The position numbers and the translations under genes were made by a program. The notes beneath the pieces are model-generated. The model was not told where the DNA came from. It was given only the letters and a program-made list of their open reading frames with translations, and ran no database searches. Shown here in pieces: positions 23,782-30,148 of a stretch of 39,040 bases of DNA; the first letter of the stretch is position 1; the number at the start of each line of letters is the position of its first letter. Where the stretch lies: IMG/VR virus record IMGVR_UViG_3300002460_000084, positions 1-39,040 of that record. The stretch is one strand, 5' to 3'. This DNA comes from a virus.

Positions 23782-24235
23782 GTCTTGCAAACTCTCCAAA
23801 ATATTTCTTGTATGCATTATCTACAGCTTTAGCCGCCTTTAGTTTGGTTTTATAAATACCTAAGAAAATACTTTTTTGATTGTGTTCTATAGTGGCTGTC
23901 CATCTATCCACAAATTTTCTTTTTATTTTAGAAACTCCCTTAAAACCACTTGTATTATTTTTTCCTATCCTTCTATTCATTGAATTTTGTTGAATTGTAC
24001 ATATACGGAGATTGCACCGTCTATTATCCAATAAATCCCCATTTATGTGATCAACAATCATATTCTTTGGCGGGTTCAAGATATATCTATGTAAAAATAG
24101 GTGTTTTCTTCCTACTACGTCTACATATTTTCTACCATTATTATTCTGTAATCGCCAATTATATTTGAAAACCTTTTCTTTGTCTTGGGCATCTATCCGA
24201 AAATAAACATCTTTTTTATCTAGTTTTATAAGCAC
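23753..24235 (-). CDS. HNH homing endonuclease with AP2 DNA-binding domain
   Basis: 160 aa. Residues 50-85 hold the HNH core (LHRYILNPPKNMIVDHINGD, then NRRCNLRICTIQQN). Residues 95-155 resemble the plant-type AP2/ERF domain found in phage HNH enzymes (GFKGVSKIKRKFVDRWTATI, IFLGIYKTKLKAAKAVDNAY). It starts with GTG at 24235, 7 nt from an extended -10 box, so it may be leaderless. It is a free-standing selfish gene, as are the HNH genes at 7326 and 31690. Confidence 0.88.
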   Translation of the reverse strand: MLIKLDKKDVYFRIDAQDKEKVFKYNWRLQNNNGRKYVDVVGRKHLFLHRYILNPPKNMIVDHINGDLLDNRRCNLRICTIQQNSMNRRIGKNNTSGFKGVSKIKRKFVDRWTATIEHNQKSIFLGIYKTKLKAAKAVDNAYKKYFGEFARLNIPNPVSS

Positions 24236-24242
24236 TTGTATA

Positions 24243-24251
24243 ACTATACCA
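24243..24251 (-). promoter_or_regulatory. extended -10 for the AP2-HNH gene
   Basis: On the minus strand TGG precedes TATAGT (24243-24248), giving an extended -10 with 7 nt to the GTG start at 24235. No -35 match is clear. Confidence 0.4.
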
Positions 24252-24282
24252 CAATTAGTGAGGTTCCAGCGTGATATCTAAC

Positions 24283-24311
24283 TTGGTGTTTAGATAATAT
24301 GGTGATATAAT
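24283..24311 (+). promoter_or_regulatory. promoter candidate for a small plus-strand ORF
   Basis: TTGGTG (24283-24288), 17 nt, TATAAT (24306-24311). The predicted start is about 8 nt before the ATG at 24326, so the leader is very short. Confidence 0.4.
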
Positions 24312-24325
24312 ATGTTGACTATAAT

Positions 24326-24496
24326 ATGAAACGAGCTTATCTTGTTTCTAGTTTGACCATTTTGTTTATCTCTTATTTATATCAAACCACAAGAAGTATG
24401 GGGTTTAAAATATGTTTTGTTGTGAGGGATAAAATGCCAGCTTTAATTCCTTTATTTAAACTCATTGGAATATATCCAAAAACTATAATTGGATGA
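24326..24496 (+). CDS. candidate 56-aa membrane-anchored peptide
   Basis: The frame encodes an N-terminal hydrophobic helix (MKRAYLVSSLTILFISYLY) and a second hydrophobic part (MPALIPLFKLIGIYP). No ribosome binding site is seen; a -10 box lies 14 nt upstream. It sits in an otherwise non-coding interval upstream of two hairpins. It may be a genuine small gene or a chance frame. Confidence 0.35.
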   Translation: MKRAYLVSSLTILFISYLYQTTRSMGFKICFVVRDKMPALIPLFKLIGIYPKTIIG

Positions 24497-24511
24497 TGTA
24501 TAATGAATTTG

Positions 24512-24544
24512 TGCTGAAAGGGCATTAGGCATTACTTTTCAGCA
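24512..24544 (+). other. 8-bp hairpin upstream of the bidirectional terminator
   Basis: TGCTGAAA (24512-24519) pairs perfectly with TTTCAGCA (24537-24544) over a 17-nt loop. A TATAAT at 24499-24504 lies just upstream, so a short plus-strand RNA ending at the 24555-24591 terminator is possible, but there is no good -35. Confidence 0.4.
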
Positions 24545-24554
24545 TAATTTTATT

Positions 24555-24591
24555 ACACAAAAGCCCCTCCATTAAAGAGGGGCTTTTGTGT
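24555..24591 (+). terminator. strong bidirectional terminator
   Basis: ACACAAAAGCCCCTC (24555-24569) pairs perfectly with GAGGGGCTTTTGTGT (24577-24591) across a 7-nt loop. The A-rich left arm and T-rich right arm make it work in both directions. It closes the structured RNA on the minus strand and could end plus-strand transcripts from 24283. Confidence 0.9.
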
Positions 24592-24760
24592 TTCCTGTCC
24601 AGAATTTAGTTGATATAGGCTGGTTATTAATCAAAACCTCTGCACATTCATTTTGATTAGCGTAACCTCGTATGTGCATACTTATGGATTCCATTAGGAT
24701 AACGACCTAAATATTATCCCATTTGTGAGACTCTCAGCATATTATGTCTCCACCTATATC
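24555..24760 (-). ncRNA. candidate structured RNA with pseudoknot, no class recognised
   Basis: The minus-strand promoter at 24767-24796 predicts a start at about 24760. The RNA's 5' end would form a closing stem with 24611-24619 (TGATATAGG pairs with CCTATATCA at 24753-24761). Inside are: a 9-bp stem 24628-24636 with 24651-24659, extended by GGTTA/TAACC (24622-24626 with 24663-24667); a loop-to-downstream pairing TGCACAT (24641-24647) with ATGTGCA (24672-24678); GGATAA/TTATCC at 24697-24702 and 24714-24719; and GAGAC/GTCTC at 24727-24731 and 24746-24750. It ends at the bidirectional terminator. About 205 nt, no ORF. Class not identified. Confidence 0.6.
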
Positions 24761-24766
24761 AGTAAA

Positions 24767-24796
24767 ATTATATCATCAAAAATAGATACTTGACAA
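24767..24796 (-). promoter_or_regulatory. minus-strand promoter of the structured RNA
   Basis: On the minus strand TTGTCA (24791-24796) and TATAAT (24767-24772) are 18 nt apart. The -35 box overlaps the -35 of the divergent plus-strand promoter at 24790, so the two promoters should compete or be co-regulated. Confidence 0.65.
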
Positions 24797-24817
24797 ACAC
24801 TTAAACGAGTATACTAT
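24790..24817 (+). promoter_or_regulatory. promoter of the replication operon
   Basis: TTGACA (24790-24795), 16 nt, TACTAT (24812-24817). The predicted start is about 24824, giving a leader of about 25 nt before the ATG at 24850. A TGACAA overlap makes the -35 shared with the minus-strand promoter. Confidence 0.7.
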
Positions 24818-24849
24818 TTATCTTTAGTAATTAATTAAATGAATGAATA

Positions 24850-25089
24850 ATGAATAAAACTGTAATATCAAGGACAGAAAAATCTCACCAAGACTTATTA
24901 AATAAGGTTTTAAGTAAAAAACTAGATATTTCTAAGATCACGCAACTATCTTGGAGTATCTCCCAGGTAGATAGAATGTATCCTGTTTCCGGAACTGATG
25001 AGGATTTGGAAGCATTGTTAAATTCTTATGAAAGAATTTGGGATGATTTTATTTATTTAGCCCAAAAGGAATTGGGTTTGACGGATTAA
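24850..25089 (+). CDS. small protein at the head of the replication operon
   Basis: 79 aa, helical, acidic (for example DEDLEALLNSYERIWDDFIY). The ATG lacks a Shine-Dalgarno sequence; two short in-frame or overlapping ATGs lie just upstream. It precedes the replication initiator by 6 nt. No domain is recognised; it does not resemble a repressor. Confidence 0.5.
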   Translation: MNKTVISRTEKSHQDLLNKVLSKKLDISKITQLSWSISQVDRMYPVSGTDEDLEALLNSYERIWDDFIYLAQKELGLTD

Positions 25090-25095
25090 ACCCTA

Positions 25096-25926
25096 ATGAA
25101 TATCGGTTACATAGCCCTACACAGAAAGATTTTAGATTGGGAATGGTATAAAAACACCAATGTTGTACGAGTCTTTTTTCATCTATTAATTAAAGCCAAC
25201 TTTGAAAAGAAAAAGTGGATGGGTATAGAAATTATGAGAGGAAGTTTTATAACTAGCTATGCAAATTTATCTTTTGAAACGGGTTTATCAATACAACAGG
25301 TACGAACTGCGATAAATAAGCTAAAATCAACAAGCGAAATAACAAGCATAGCAACAACCGAATACACCGTCATAACGGTGGTAAACTATGACGAATATCA
25401 GAATACTAACAAGCATAGCAACAAACGAGCAACAAACGAGCAACAAACGAGCAACAAACGAGCAACAACTACTAATAAAGATAATAAAGATAATAAAGAT
25501 AATAAAGAGAGAGAACACACTCTGGATACTCTTATAGATAAGAAGCATTGGAAACCCAAGCCGTATGCACCACAGGCAGTCCGTAGAATTGACGACGGAC
25601 TGCACCACGTGCCCAATAAGGATACACATATTAAGGATACACATATAAGGGAGAGAGAGTCCACACTCACGGTAGCACCTCTTAAAAGAAATAATATCGG
25701 TAAAGAAACTTTTGAGAGCATAGCTGACCGTTATGAAGTGCCTACCGATTTTGTTGAGGATTGTTGGGATTCTGCGCAAAACTGGCTTGATGCTAACGCT
25801 AAGGTAAAAAAGGATTATAAGGCCTTTTTATCTAATTGGGTCAAACGTGAACGTGCAAGTTATATTTTGAATGCTAAAAAATTACAAACCAGAAGAGGAG
25901 GTGTTTTCGATGCAAGAACTAAATAA
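25096..25926 (+). CDS. replication initiator / helicase-loader-like protein (O/DnaD type)
   Basis: 276 aa. Residues 1-100 form a winged-helix-like domain (YIALHRKILDWEWYKNTNVV; TGLSIQQVRTAINKLKST) of the type found at the N-terminus of phage replication proteins. A low-complexity linker (108-138) is encoded by DNA repeats that look like an origin. The C-terminal domain (200-260) has SIADRYEVPTDFVEDCWDSA and DYKAFLSNWVKRE, as in replisome-organiser proteins. It likely binds the origin and recruits the host helicase. The stop overlaps the next gene by 17 nt. Exact family not proven. Confidence 0.72.
   Translation: MNIGYIALHRKILDWEWYKNTNVVRVFFHLLIKANFEKKKWMGIEIMRGSFITSYANLSFETGLSIQQVRTAINKLKSTSEITSIATTEYTVITVVNYDEYQNTNKHSNKRATNEQQTSNKRATTTNKDNKDNKDNKEREHTLDTLIDKKHWKPKPYAPQAVRRIDDGLHHVPNKDTHIKDTHIRERESTLTVAPLKRNNIGKETFESIADRYEVPTDFVEDCWDSAQNWLDANAKVKKDYKAFLSNWVKRERASYILNAKKLQTRRGGVFDARTK
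25417..25469 (+). repeat. 11-bp tandem repeats (iteron candidates) in the initiator gene
   Basis: Four full copies of AGCAACAAACG (25417-25427, 25428-25438, 25439-25449, 25450-25460) and a partial fifth. The unit is not a multiple of three, so the protein repeat appears only each 33 bp. A further related copy of TAACAAGCATAGCAACAA lies about 70 bp upstream (25340-25357) and again at the start of the array. A one-helical-turn period is typical of initiator-binding iterons. Confidence 0.75.
25473..25508 (+). repeat. 9-bp AT-rich repeats, possible DNA unwinding element
   Basis: Four exact copies of TAATAAAGA lie at 25473, 25482, 25491 and 25500, directly after the iteron array. They contain only one G each. 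Such AT-rich tracts beside iterons are the usual melting site of phage origins. They encode the NKD repeats of the initiator's linker. Confidence 0.7.
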
Positions 25927-26185
25927 AGATAATGTAATATTATCTTGGTGGGTTGTTATAACTGATAGAAATGAGTACAAGTTAAGCCAAAAGGAAATGG
26001 AAGGTTTGCTGTCGGCGGATTCAAAAGGTATGAGATTCATTATGTTCGATAAGTTCATGTTAAATGTCGCTTTTGTTAAAGAAGCGTACAGAAAAAGAGA
26101 AAAAAGAGATACTAAGTTTTATAGCATACCGGATGAAGAAAAAAAGTATTTGGTAGAAGAAACGAAGTTAGTTGAAATTGAATGA
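25910..26185 (+). CDS. small protein of unknown function, replication operon
   Basis: 91 aa from the ATG at 25910, which follows AGAGGAGG by about 8 nt; the longer frame from 25871 lacks a ribosome binding site. Mixed helix/strand (NVILSWWVVITDRNEYKLS; GMRFIMFDKFMLNVAFVKEA) with a Glu/Lys-rich tail. It overlaps the initiator by 17 nt. No family recognised. Confidence 0.6.
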   Translation: MQELNKDNVILSWWVVITDRNEYKLSQKEMEGLLSADSKGMRFIMFDKFMLNVAFVKEAYRKREKRDTKFYSIPDEEKKYLVEETKLVEIE

Positions 26186-26195
26186 AGGGGGAACA

Positions 26196-26477
26196 ATGAA
26201 TAAAACAGATAAACAACAAACATTATGGGTGTTAAAGCAGGTCGGAGACAAGGGTATTCATTCCTTTGAATTAAATAGATTGATTGGTTCAACACGGGCT
26301 GCTGCTAGGATAAATGATTTAAAACACGAAGGTTATCAGATTGATACGAAACATGAAAAAGTGGGTAATGCTTGGGGTGTTAGATATTTTCTTAGAAAAA
26401 GTGTTAAGGAAGAAATAAAGCCTTTTAAATGGGAATTTGATTTAATCAATAATATAGCAAGAAAAGTTCTACTGTAG
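26196..26477 (+). CDS. winged-helix DNA-binding-like protein
   Basis: 93 aa from the ATG at 26196, preceded by AAGGGGG 5 nt upstream. An N-terminal winged helix is suggested by VLKQVGDKGIHSFELNRLIG and STRAAARINDLKHEGYQID, followed by a beta wing (GNAWGVRYFL). It is a plausible transcription regulator or replication adaptor. A longer frame from 26172 is less likely. Target unknown. Confidence 0.55.
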   Translation: MNKTDKQQTLWVLKQVGDKGIHSFELNRLIGSTRAAARINDLKHEGYQIDTKHEKVGNAWGVRYFLRKSVKEEIKPFKWEFDLINNIARKVLL

Positions 26478-26507
26478 TACAATGTAGTAAGAGAGAAGGT
26501 GATTTAG

Positions 26508-26666
26508 ATGCAAACATATTTTCTTGGTTTCTTAGTTTTTGTACTTGGATATTCCGTTTCAAAATTCCTATTTAGATTCGTACCTGCTTTAGCAGAACTA
26601 ACAGAAGTGGTTTCTGTAGCGTTAGGGGTTGCAGCAGCGTTATTATCAATGGGGCTTTTGAAGTAA
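26508..26666 (+). CDS. 52-aa membrane protein, end of replication operon
   Basis: Two hydrophobic segments (MQTYFLGFLVFVLGYSVSK and EVVSVALGVAAALLSMGLL) separated by an Arg-containing turn. GAAGGTG precedes the ATG. A terminator follows 11 nt after the stop. It could be a second holin-like protein, but it is far from the lysis cassette; function unknown. Confidence 0.55.
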   Translation: MQTYFLGFLVFVLGYSVSKFLFRFVPALAELTEVVSVALGVAAALLSMGLLK

Positions 26667-26676
26667 CTCATAACTG

Positions 26677-26703
26677 AAACTCCCCGCTTTTTGCAGGGAG
26701 TTT
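26677..26703 (+). terminator. intrinsic terminator between replication and 26729 genes
   Basis: AAACTCCC (26677-26684) pairs perfectly with GGGAGTTT (26696-26703), with an 11-nt loop and T residues to 26704. It should work in both directions, ending the replication operon and the opposite 26914 gene. Confidence 0.8.
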
Positions 26704-26728
26704 TGGTCACAATATCTATAGCGGTTAG

Positions 26729-26914
26729 TTATTTTAACATAACAGTTGACGTTGCTTCTTTTGTTATCTCACCAGTCGCAGTTTTTTTAGGGGTTAGTAG
26801 AAACATGGTAAGGATAATAGACACTAAGATAACAATATAAAATACCCCTAAGAATATGAGTTTGTACAATGCCTTTTCTATTTTTGCTAAATCAAATTTT
26901 TTTATATTAATCAC
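26729..26914 (-). CDS. small membrane protein with uncertain start
   Basis: 61 aa, with a basic N-terminus and one strong membrane segment (LIFLGVFYIVILVSIILTMF), then a polar tail. The open frame reaches a GTG at 26914 only 2 nt after AAAGG. The full site AAAGGCGGTGA spans it, so initiation may be further on, possibly at a non-standard codon. It is isolated between a terminator and the promoter at 26949. Function unknown. Confidence 0.4.
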   Translation of the reverse strand: MINIKKFDLAKIEKALYKLIFLGVFYIVILVSIILTMFLLTPKKTATGEITKEATSTVMLK

Positions 26915-26948
26915 CGCCTTTTAATTACATTTTACCACCTTCAAGACT

Positions 26949-26978
26949 CTTGACAACTGTTTGTATATAGTGTAATTT
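26949..26978 (+). promoter_or_regulatory. promoter with operator-like sequence ahead of the 26985 operon
   Basis: TTGACA (26950-26955), 17 nt, TAATTT (26973-26978). CTTGACAACTGTTTGTATAT at 26949-26968 is identical to the minus-strand early promoter region (22904-22923). The ATG at 26985 is 6 nt after the -10 box, so the first mRNA is probably leaderless. The regulator could be the Phd-like product of the first gene. Confidence 0.7.
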
Positions 26979-26984
26979 ACACAT

Positions 26985-27254
26985 ATGCCAAACATCGTAT
27001 CGGTAAAAGAATTCAAAGATAACACAAAAGAATATATTGATAGTCTCATTAATAGCACAGATGAGGATTACATAATTGTTGCGAATAAAAATCAATCAGA
27101 AAAAAGTTTTTTAGTTACTATGCCCAAAAGTTACGCATCTCTTGCGGATAAGGCTTTATTAAAAAACCTTGCAAATGTAATCAGAAGAAGTATTGAAAAT
27201 ATAAAGGCACGGGTATCGGAAATAAAAAGAGAGGTCAGAAGCAAAAGAAAATGA
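26985..27254 (+). CDS. Phd/YefM antitoxin-like protein
   Basis: 89 aa. The N-terminal part (ISVKEF-type VSVKEFKDNTKEYIDSLI, DEDYIIVANKNQSEKSFLV) resembles the Phd/YefM fold, in which residues 1-60 dimerise and bind DNA. The C-terminus is basic and helical (RRSIENIKARVSEIKREV). It is the first gene under a promoter shared with the early operon. No toxin gene is next to it: the next product is a PDDEXK-like nuclease. So autoregulation and a repressor function are inferred. Confidence 0.5.
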   Translation: MPNIVSVKEFKDNTKEYIDSLINSTDEDYIIVANKNQSEKSFLVTMPKSYASLADKALLKNLANVIRRSIENIKARVSEIKREVRSKRK

Positions 27255-27547
27255 GTGGTAAATATTCAAGAACAAAAGGTGCAAATGGAGAAAGATCAAT
27301 TGTTAATTTATTGAAAGAAAGAGGGGTTATAGCAAAAAGAATCTCCATGATGGAAACTGGAGGAATTGATAAAGGTGATGTTCTGGTTGCGGATATCTGG
27401 AAAGCTCAAGTAAAGGTGGGTGGGCACGTTCCTGATTTTCTGTATAAAGTTCTTGACAAGGGAGAAAATATGGCGTTTCTTAAACGAGATAGAAAAGACT
27501 GGCTAGTGGTACTTAATCTTGAGTGGTTTATTGAGACATTTTTATGA
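27251..27547 (+). CDS. PDDEXK nuclease, Holliday-junction-resolvase-like
   Basis: 98 aa. RTKGANGERSIVNLLKERG (E14) is followed by GGIDKGDVLVADIW (D43) and AQVKVGG (Q53, K55), which matches the E-GD-QxK core of Hjc-type resolvases. There is an RDRKDWLVVLNLEWFIETF strand-helix end. It could resolve recombination intermediates before packaging, alongside the annealing protein at 21895. Start overlaps the previous stop by ATGA. Confidence 0.72.
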   Translation: MSGKYSRTKGANGERSIVNLLKERGVIAKRISMMETGGIDKGDVLVADIWKAQVKVGGHVPDFLYKVLDKGENMAFLKRDRKDWLVVLNLEWFIETFL

Positions 27548-27828
27548 CAGAACTAAATTATAAATCAATAACAATGATAATAAACCTTATTGATAAAAGA
27601 GTTGAAGTTTTGGAAAAGGGAATATCCGGGGATATAGGTGGAGATAAGTATAAGATACGAGAATCAATGCTATCTTTAAGTGGCGACAAATCGGACGAAG
27701 AAAGGGAAAAAGATGATCTTGTTAAACTAAGACTTTCTTTGCTTGAAGAAATAAACAAAGCCAATTTTATATTCGGACTTCAAGTCGGTAACAAATCAAT
27801 AACTACATTAGGAAATACAAATGCTTAA
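27544..27828 (+). CDS. small helical protein of unknown function
   Basis: 94 aa, charged, helical, with likely coiled coil at both ends (IINLIDKRVEVLEKGISG; DLVKLRLSLLEEINKANF). It overlaps the nuclease and ParB-like genes by 4 and 8 nt, so it is tightly coupled to both. No family recognised. Confidence 0.5.
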   Translation: MTELNYKSITMIINLIDKRVEVLEKGISGDIGGDKYKIRESMLSLSGDKSDEEREKDDLVKLRLSLLEEINKANFIFGLQVGNKSITTLGNTNA

Positions 27829-28390
27829 AACTGTCGCAGAACTTGATCAGGAGAAATTTAGAATACCAATAGATGAATTGTCACCTGGGGATAACTATAA
27901 AAATGTAACAAGAGAGGCGACAGATAGAATAAAAAGATCAATGCTTGAAGAAATTGCACTAGGTAGTGATCCACAAGTAACACCACTCTTAGTTGATGCA
28001 AGAGCGGGTAGTTATGGAAAAATAATAGGTGGAAATCATCAATACTTTGCTATAAAAGAACTTATTAAAGAGGGTAAATGGCCTTATGAGAATAAGATAA
28101 AGGTTGAAGTAGCAAATCCGAAAGATGACAAACACGCAAAGATGCTGGCATTAAAACATAACACTCAATATGATATTGCAACAAAAGAAAGACTTGCAGA
28201 ATGGGGAGCAGTACTTGTAGAAAGCGGGTATGCACTTTCTGATATTCCTGTAATGACAGATATACCGGAACTTACTCTTCTTGATGTTATGGACTATGTA
28301 AGTCCAAGTGAAAAAGAAGAGATAAATAACATAACCGATAGAGAAAAAGAAGTAAAATGCCCAAATTGTGGACATAGTTTTTATGTATGA
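27821..28390 (+). CDS. ParB/Srx-like protein with C-terminal zinc motif
   Basis: 189 aa. The ParB N-terminal fold is suggested by an IPIDELSPGDNYKNVT start and GKIIGGNHQYFAIKEL (66-81), where GGNHQY is the family's GxHR-type nucleotide/metal motif. The C-terminus has CPNCGHSFYV, a zinc knuckle. ParB/Srx proteins in phages act as nucleases, CTP-using DNA-binding proteins or modification enzymes. It starts inside the previous gene (8-nt overlap). Role is not fixed. Confidence 0.65.
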   Translation: MLKTVAELDQEKFRIPIDELSPGDNYKNVTREATDRIKRSMLEEIALGSDPQVTPLLVDARAGSYGKIIGGNHQYFAIKELIKEGKWPYENKIKVEVANPKDDKHAKMLALKHNTQYDIATKERLAEWGAVLVESGYALSDIPVMTDIPELTLLDVMDYVSPSEKEEINNITDREKEVKCPNCGHSFYV

Positions 28391-28575
28391 AAAAACTTGT
28401 GTCTTGCCCAAACTGTGAAAAGAATGGGAGGAAAGAAATACTTGGAGAAATAGATAATGACAATAACTTCTCAATTATGAGATATTCAAATCAATATACA
28501 AAGATAATAAGTGATAGTTTTGAGGTAATGTGTGGGGTATGTGGTGAGGTAATATTTTACAGAAGGAAGCAATGA
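28387..28575 (+). CDS. zinc-ribbon small protein
   Basis: 62 aa with two CxxC pairs, CPNC (about 7-10) and CGVC (49-52), a classic zinc ribbon spaced by a mostly polar segment. It overlaps the ParB-like and the epimerase genes by ATGA. The first pair resembles the zinc knuckle at the end of the preceding protein. Function unknown. Confidence 0.5.
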   Translation: MKKLVSCPNCEKNGRKEILGEIDNDNNFSIMRYSNQYTKIISDSFEVMCGVCGEVIFYRRKQ

Positions 28576-29504
28576 AAGATAAAATAGCACTGATAACAGG
28601 TTTGAATGGATTTTTGGCAACAAATTTGGCCGGAGCTTTAATTGAAAAGGGTGTTAAGGTTGCGGGCATTCCAAGAGAAACATTAGCAAATCCGATGCTT
28701 CTTGATGATTTTGTTTCCGGTCTTTCCCCAAACTATATATTTCATTTTGCAGCGTATGGAAATCATTATGATCAAGATGATGATGATGAGATAGTTTCAA
28801 CAAATATATTAAAAACATATTTTCTTTTTACTGCGACAAAGTATATAGATTATGAGTGTTTTATAAATGTTTCAAGTTCATCTGTTTATGGTGCAAAAAG
28901 CACCCCAATGAAAGAGGATATGTTACTTGAGTCAGATACTATGTATGGTGTAACAAAGATAGCGAGCGAATCCATTGCAAGAGCTTTTGCTAAAAAATAT
29001 AACAAGCCGATTATTAATATCAGACCTTTTAGTGTATATGGACCAGGAGAGGCGGGGCATCGTTTCATACCCACATTAATAACAGCAATTAAAAAAGAAG
29101 AGATGGAATTTACACTCGATCCAAATGCCTCACATGATTGGATATATGTTGAGGATTTTATAAACGGTATATTTGCGGTCATTGCCAATGCAAAAGATTT
29201 CATAGGTAAATCCGTGAACATAGGAACTGGAAAACAACATACAAATAAAGAGGTAGCAGAAACTTTAGTATCTATTGCCAATGCCAAAAGCCCAATGAGG
29301 TTAAAAGAAACCACATTGTTAAGAAGTTATGATACTACGAACTGGATAGCTGATACATCGTTATTAAGACATGTAGGTTTTAGACCAAAGTTCACATTAA
29401 AAGAAGGGTTATCAAATACTTATGAGTATTATAATAATTTAAAACCAAGGAATGATCTTGATCGTGCTATGGAACAATCTTTAAGAATGGTTAATGCATT
29501 ATGA
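28572..29504 (+). CDS. NAD-dependent epimerase/dehydratase (extended SDR)
   Basis: 310 aa, normal length. ITGLNGFLATNL (8-19) is the GxxGxxG-type NAD site. NVSSSSVYG (99-107) and YGVTK (125-129) give the catalytic Ser/Thr and YxxxK. RPFSVYGPGE (151-160) is the typical follow-up motif of nucleotide-sugar epimerases/dehydratases. It likely modifies a nucleotide sugar. It is followed with 4-nt overlap by two transketolase pieces, so all may work on one sugar pathway feeding the glycosyltransferases at 4440-6450. The product is not known. Confidence 0.88.
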   Translation: MKDKIALITGLNGFLATNLAGALIEKGVKVAGIPRETLANPMLLDDFVSGLSPNYIFHFAAYGNHYDQDDDDEIVSTNILKTYFLFTATKYIDYECFINVSSSSVYGAKSTPMKEDMLLESDTMYGVTKIASESIARAFAKKYNKPIINIRPFSVYGPGEAGHRFIPTLITAIKKEEMEFTLDPNASHDWIYVEDFINGIFAVIANAKDFIGKSVNIGTGKQHTNKEVAETLVSIANAKSPMRLKETTLLRSYDTTNWIADTSLLRHVGFRPKFTLKEGLSNTYEYYNNLKPRNDLDRAMEQSLRMVNAL

Positions 29505-30148
29505 TTGTAAATAAGGATTTGAAAAGAAGAATAATTGAAATTTCATATAAACATAAACTTTCTCATTTAGGCAGTTGTTTGACTACCGTTGATTTAATAA
29601 AGGAAATATACGATGAAAAAAACGATGATGAAAAGTTTGTGCTATCTGCGGGGCATTCAGGATTAGCGTTGTATGTGGTATTAGAAAGTATTTATCCAAG
29701 AGTAGATGCGGAAGAATATATAAAAAGAGATGGAATACATCCTGATAGAAATAACGAAAGTGAAGAATTTATAGATTGTTCAACAGGCTCACTGGGGCAT
29801 GGATTACCAATAGCTATAGGTATGGCATTATCCGATAGAAATAAAAATGTATACTGCATGATAAGTGATGGCGAATGTGGAGAAGGCTCAATAAGCGAGT
29901 CTTTAAGGATAATGGCAGAGCATGAGATAAATAATCTATATGTATATATTAATGATAACGGTTATTCAGCATATGATAGAACAGTAAACAGAGTACGTTG
30001 GTTGTTATATTCTTTTCCTTCTTTGCATTCCAACATGAATCATAAAATAACAAATTGTGATTACCTACCTTTTCTTAAAGGCTTGGAGGGACATTATCAT
30101 ATTATGAATGAAAATGAATATGATTTTGCGTTAGGAATACTAGGATGA
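29501..30148 (+). CDS. transketolase N-terminal (TPP-binding) subunit
   Basis: 215 aa. STGSLGHGLPIAIGMAL (94-110) and SDGECGEGSISES (122-134) are the TPP-magnesium motif regions of transketolase, and INDNGYSAYDR (150-160) continues the metal site. Full transketolases carry three domains in about 630 aa; here only the PP domain is present. The following gene 30309-30833 supplies the Pyr domain, with a 55-aa gene between. Overlaps are ATGA, so a heteromeric two-subunit enzyme is expected. Confidence 0.87.
   Translation: MIVNKDLKRRIIEISYKHKLSHLGSCLTTVDLIKEIYDEKNDDEKFVLSAGHSGLALYVVLESIYPRVDAEEYIKRDGIHPDRNNESEEFIDCSTGSLGHGLPIAIGMALSDRNKNVYCMISDGECGEGSISESLRIMAEHEINNLYVYINDNGYSAYDRTVNRVRWLLYSFPSLHSNMNHKITNCDYLPFLKGLEGHYHIMNENEYDFALGILG

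Noticed and set aside
21822-24606. Shared TTCTGGACAGG between the early-operon gap and the structured RNA tail
   Set aside because: An 11-mer match is expected by chance several times in a sequence of this size and it has no flanking similarity.
24555-24760. Guide-type RNA of an IscB/TnpB system, because an HNH gene lies next to it
   Set aside because: The neighbouring HNH gene is a 160-aa AP2-type homing enzyme, with no RuvC or IscB-like parts, and a terminator separates them.
25417-25508. CRISPR array or simple microsatellite
   Set aside because: Units are 9 and 11 bp with no spacers and lie in an initiator gene, which fits origin repeats better.
25327-25779. 150-aa minus-strand ORF
   Set aside because: It is antisense to the initiator gene and made of the repeat's complement (Cys/Ile/Ser-rich).
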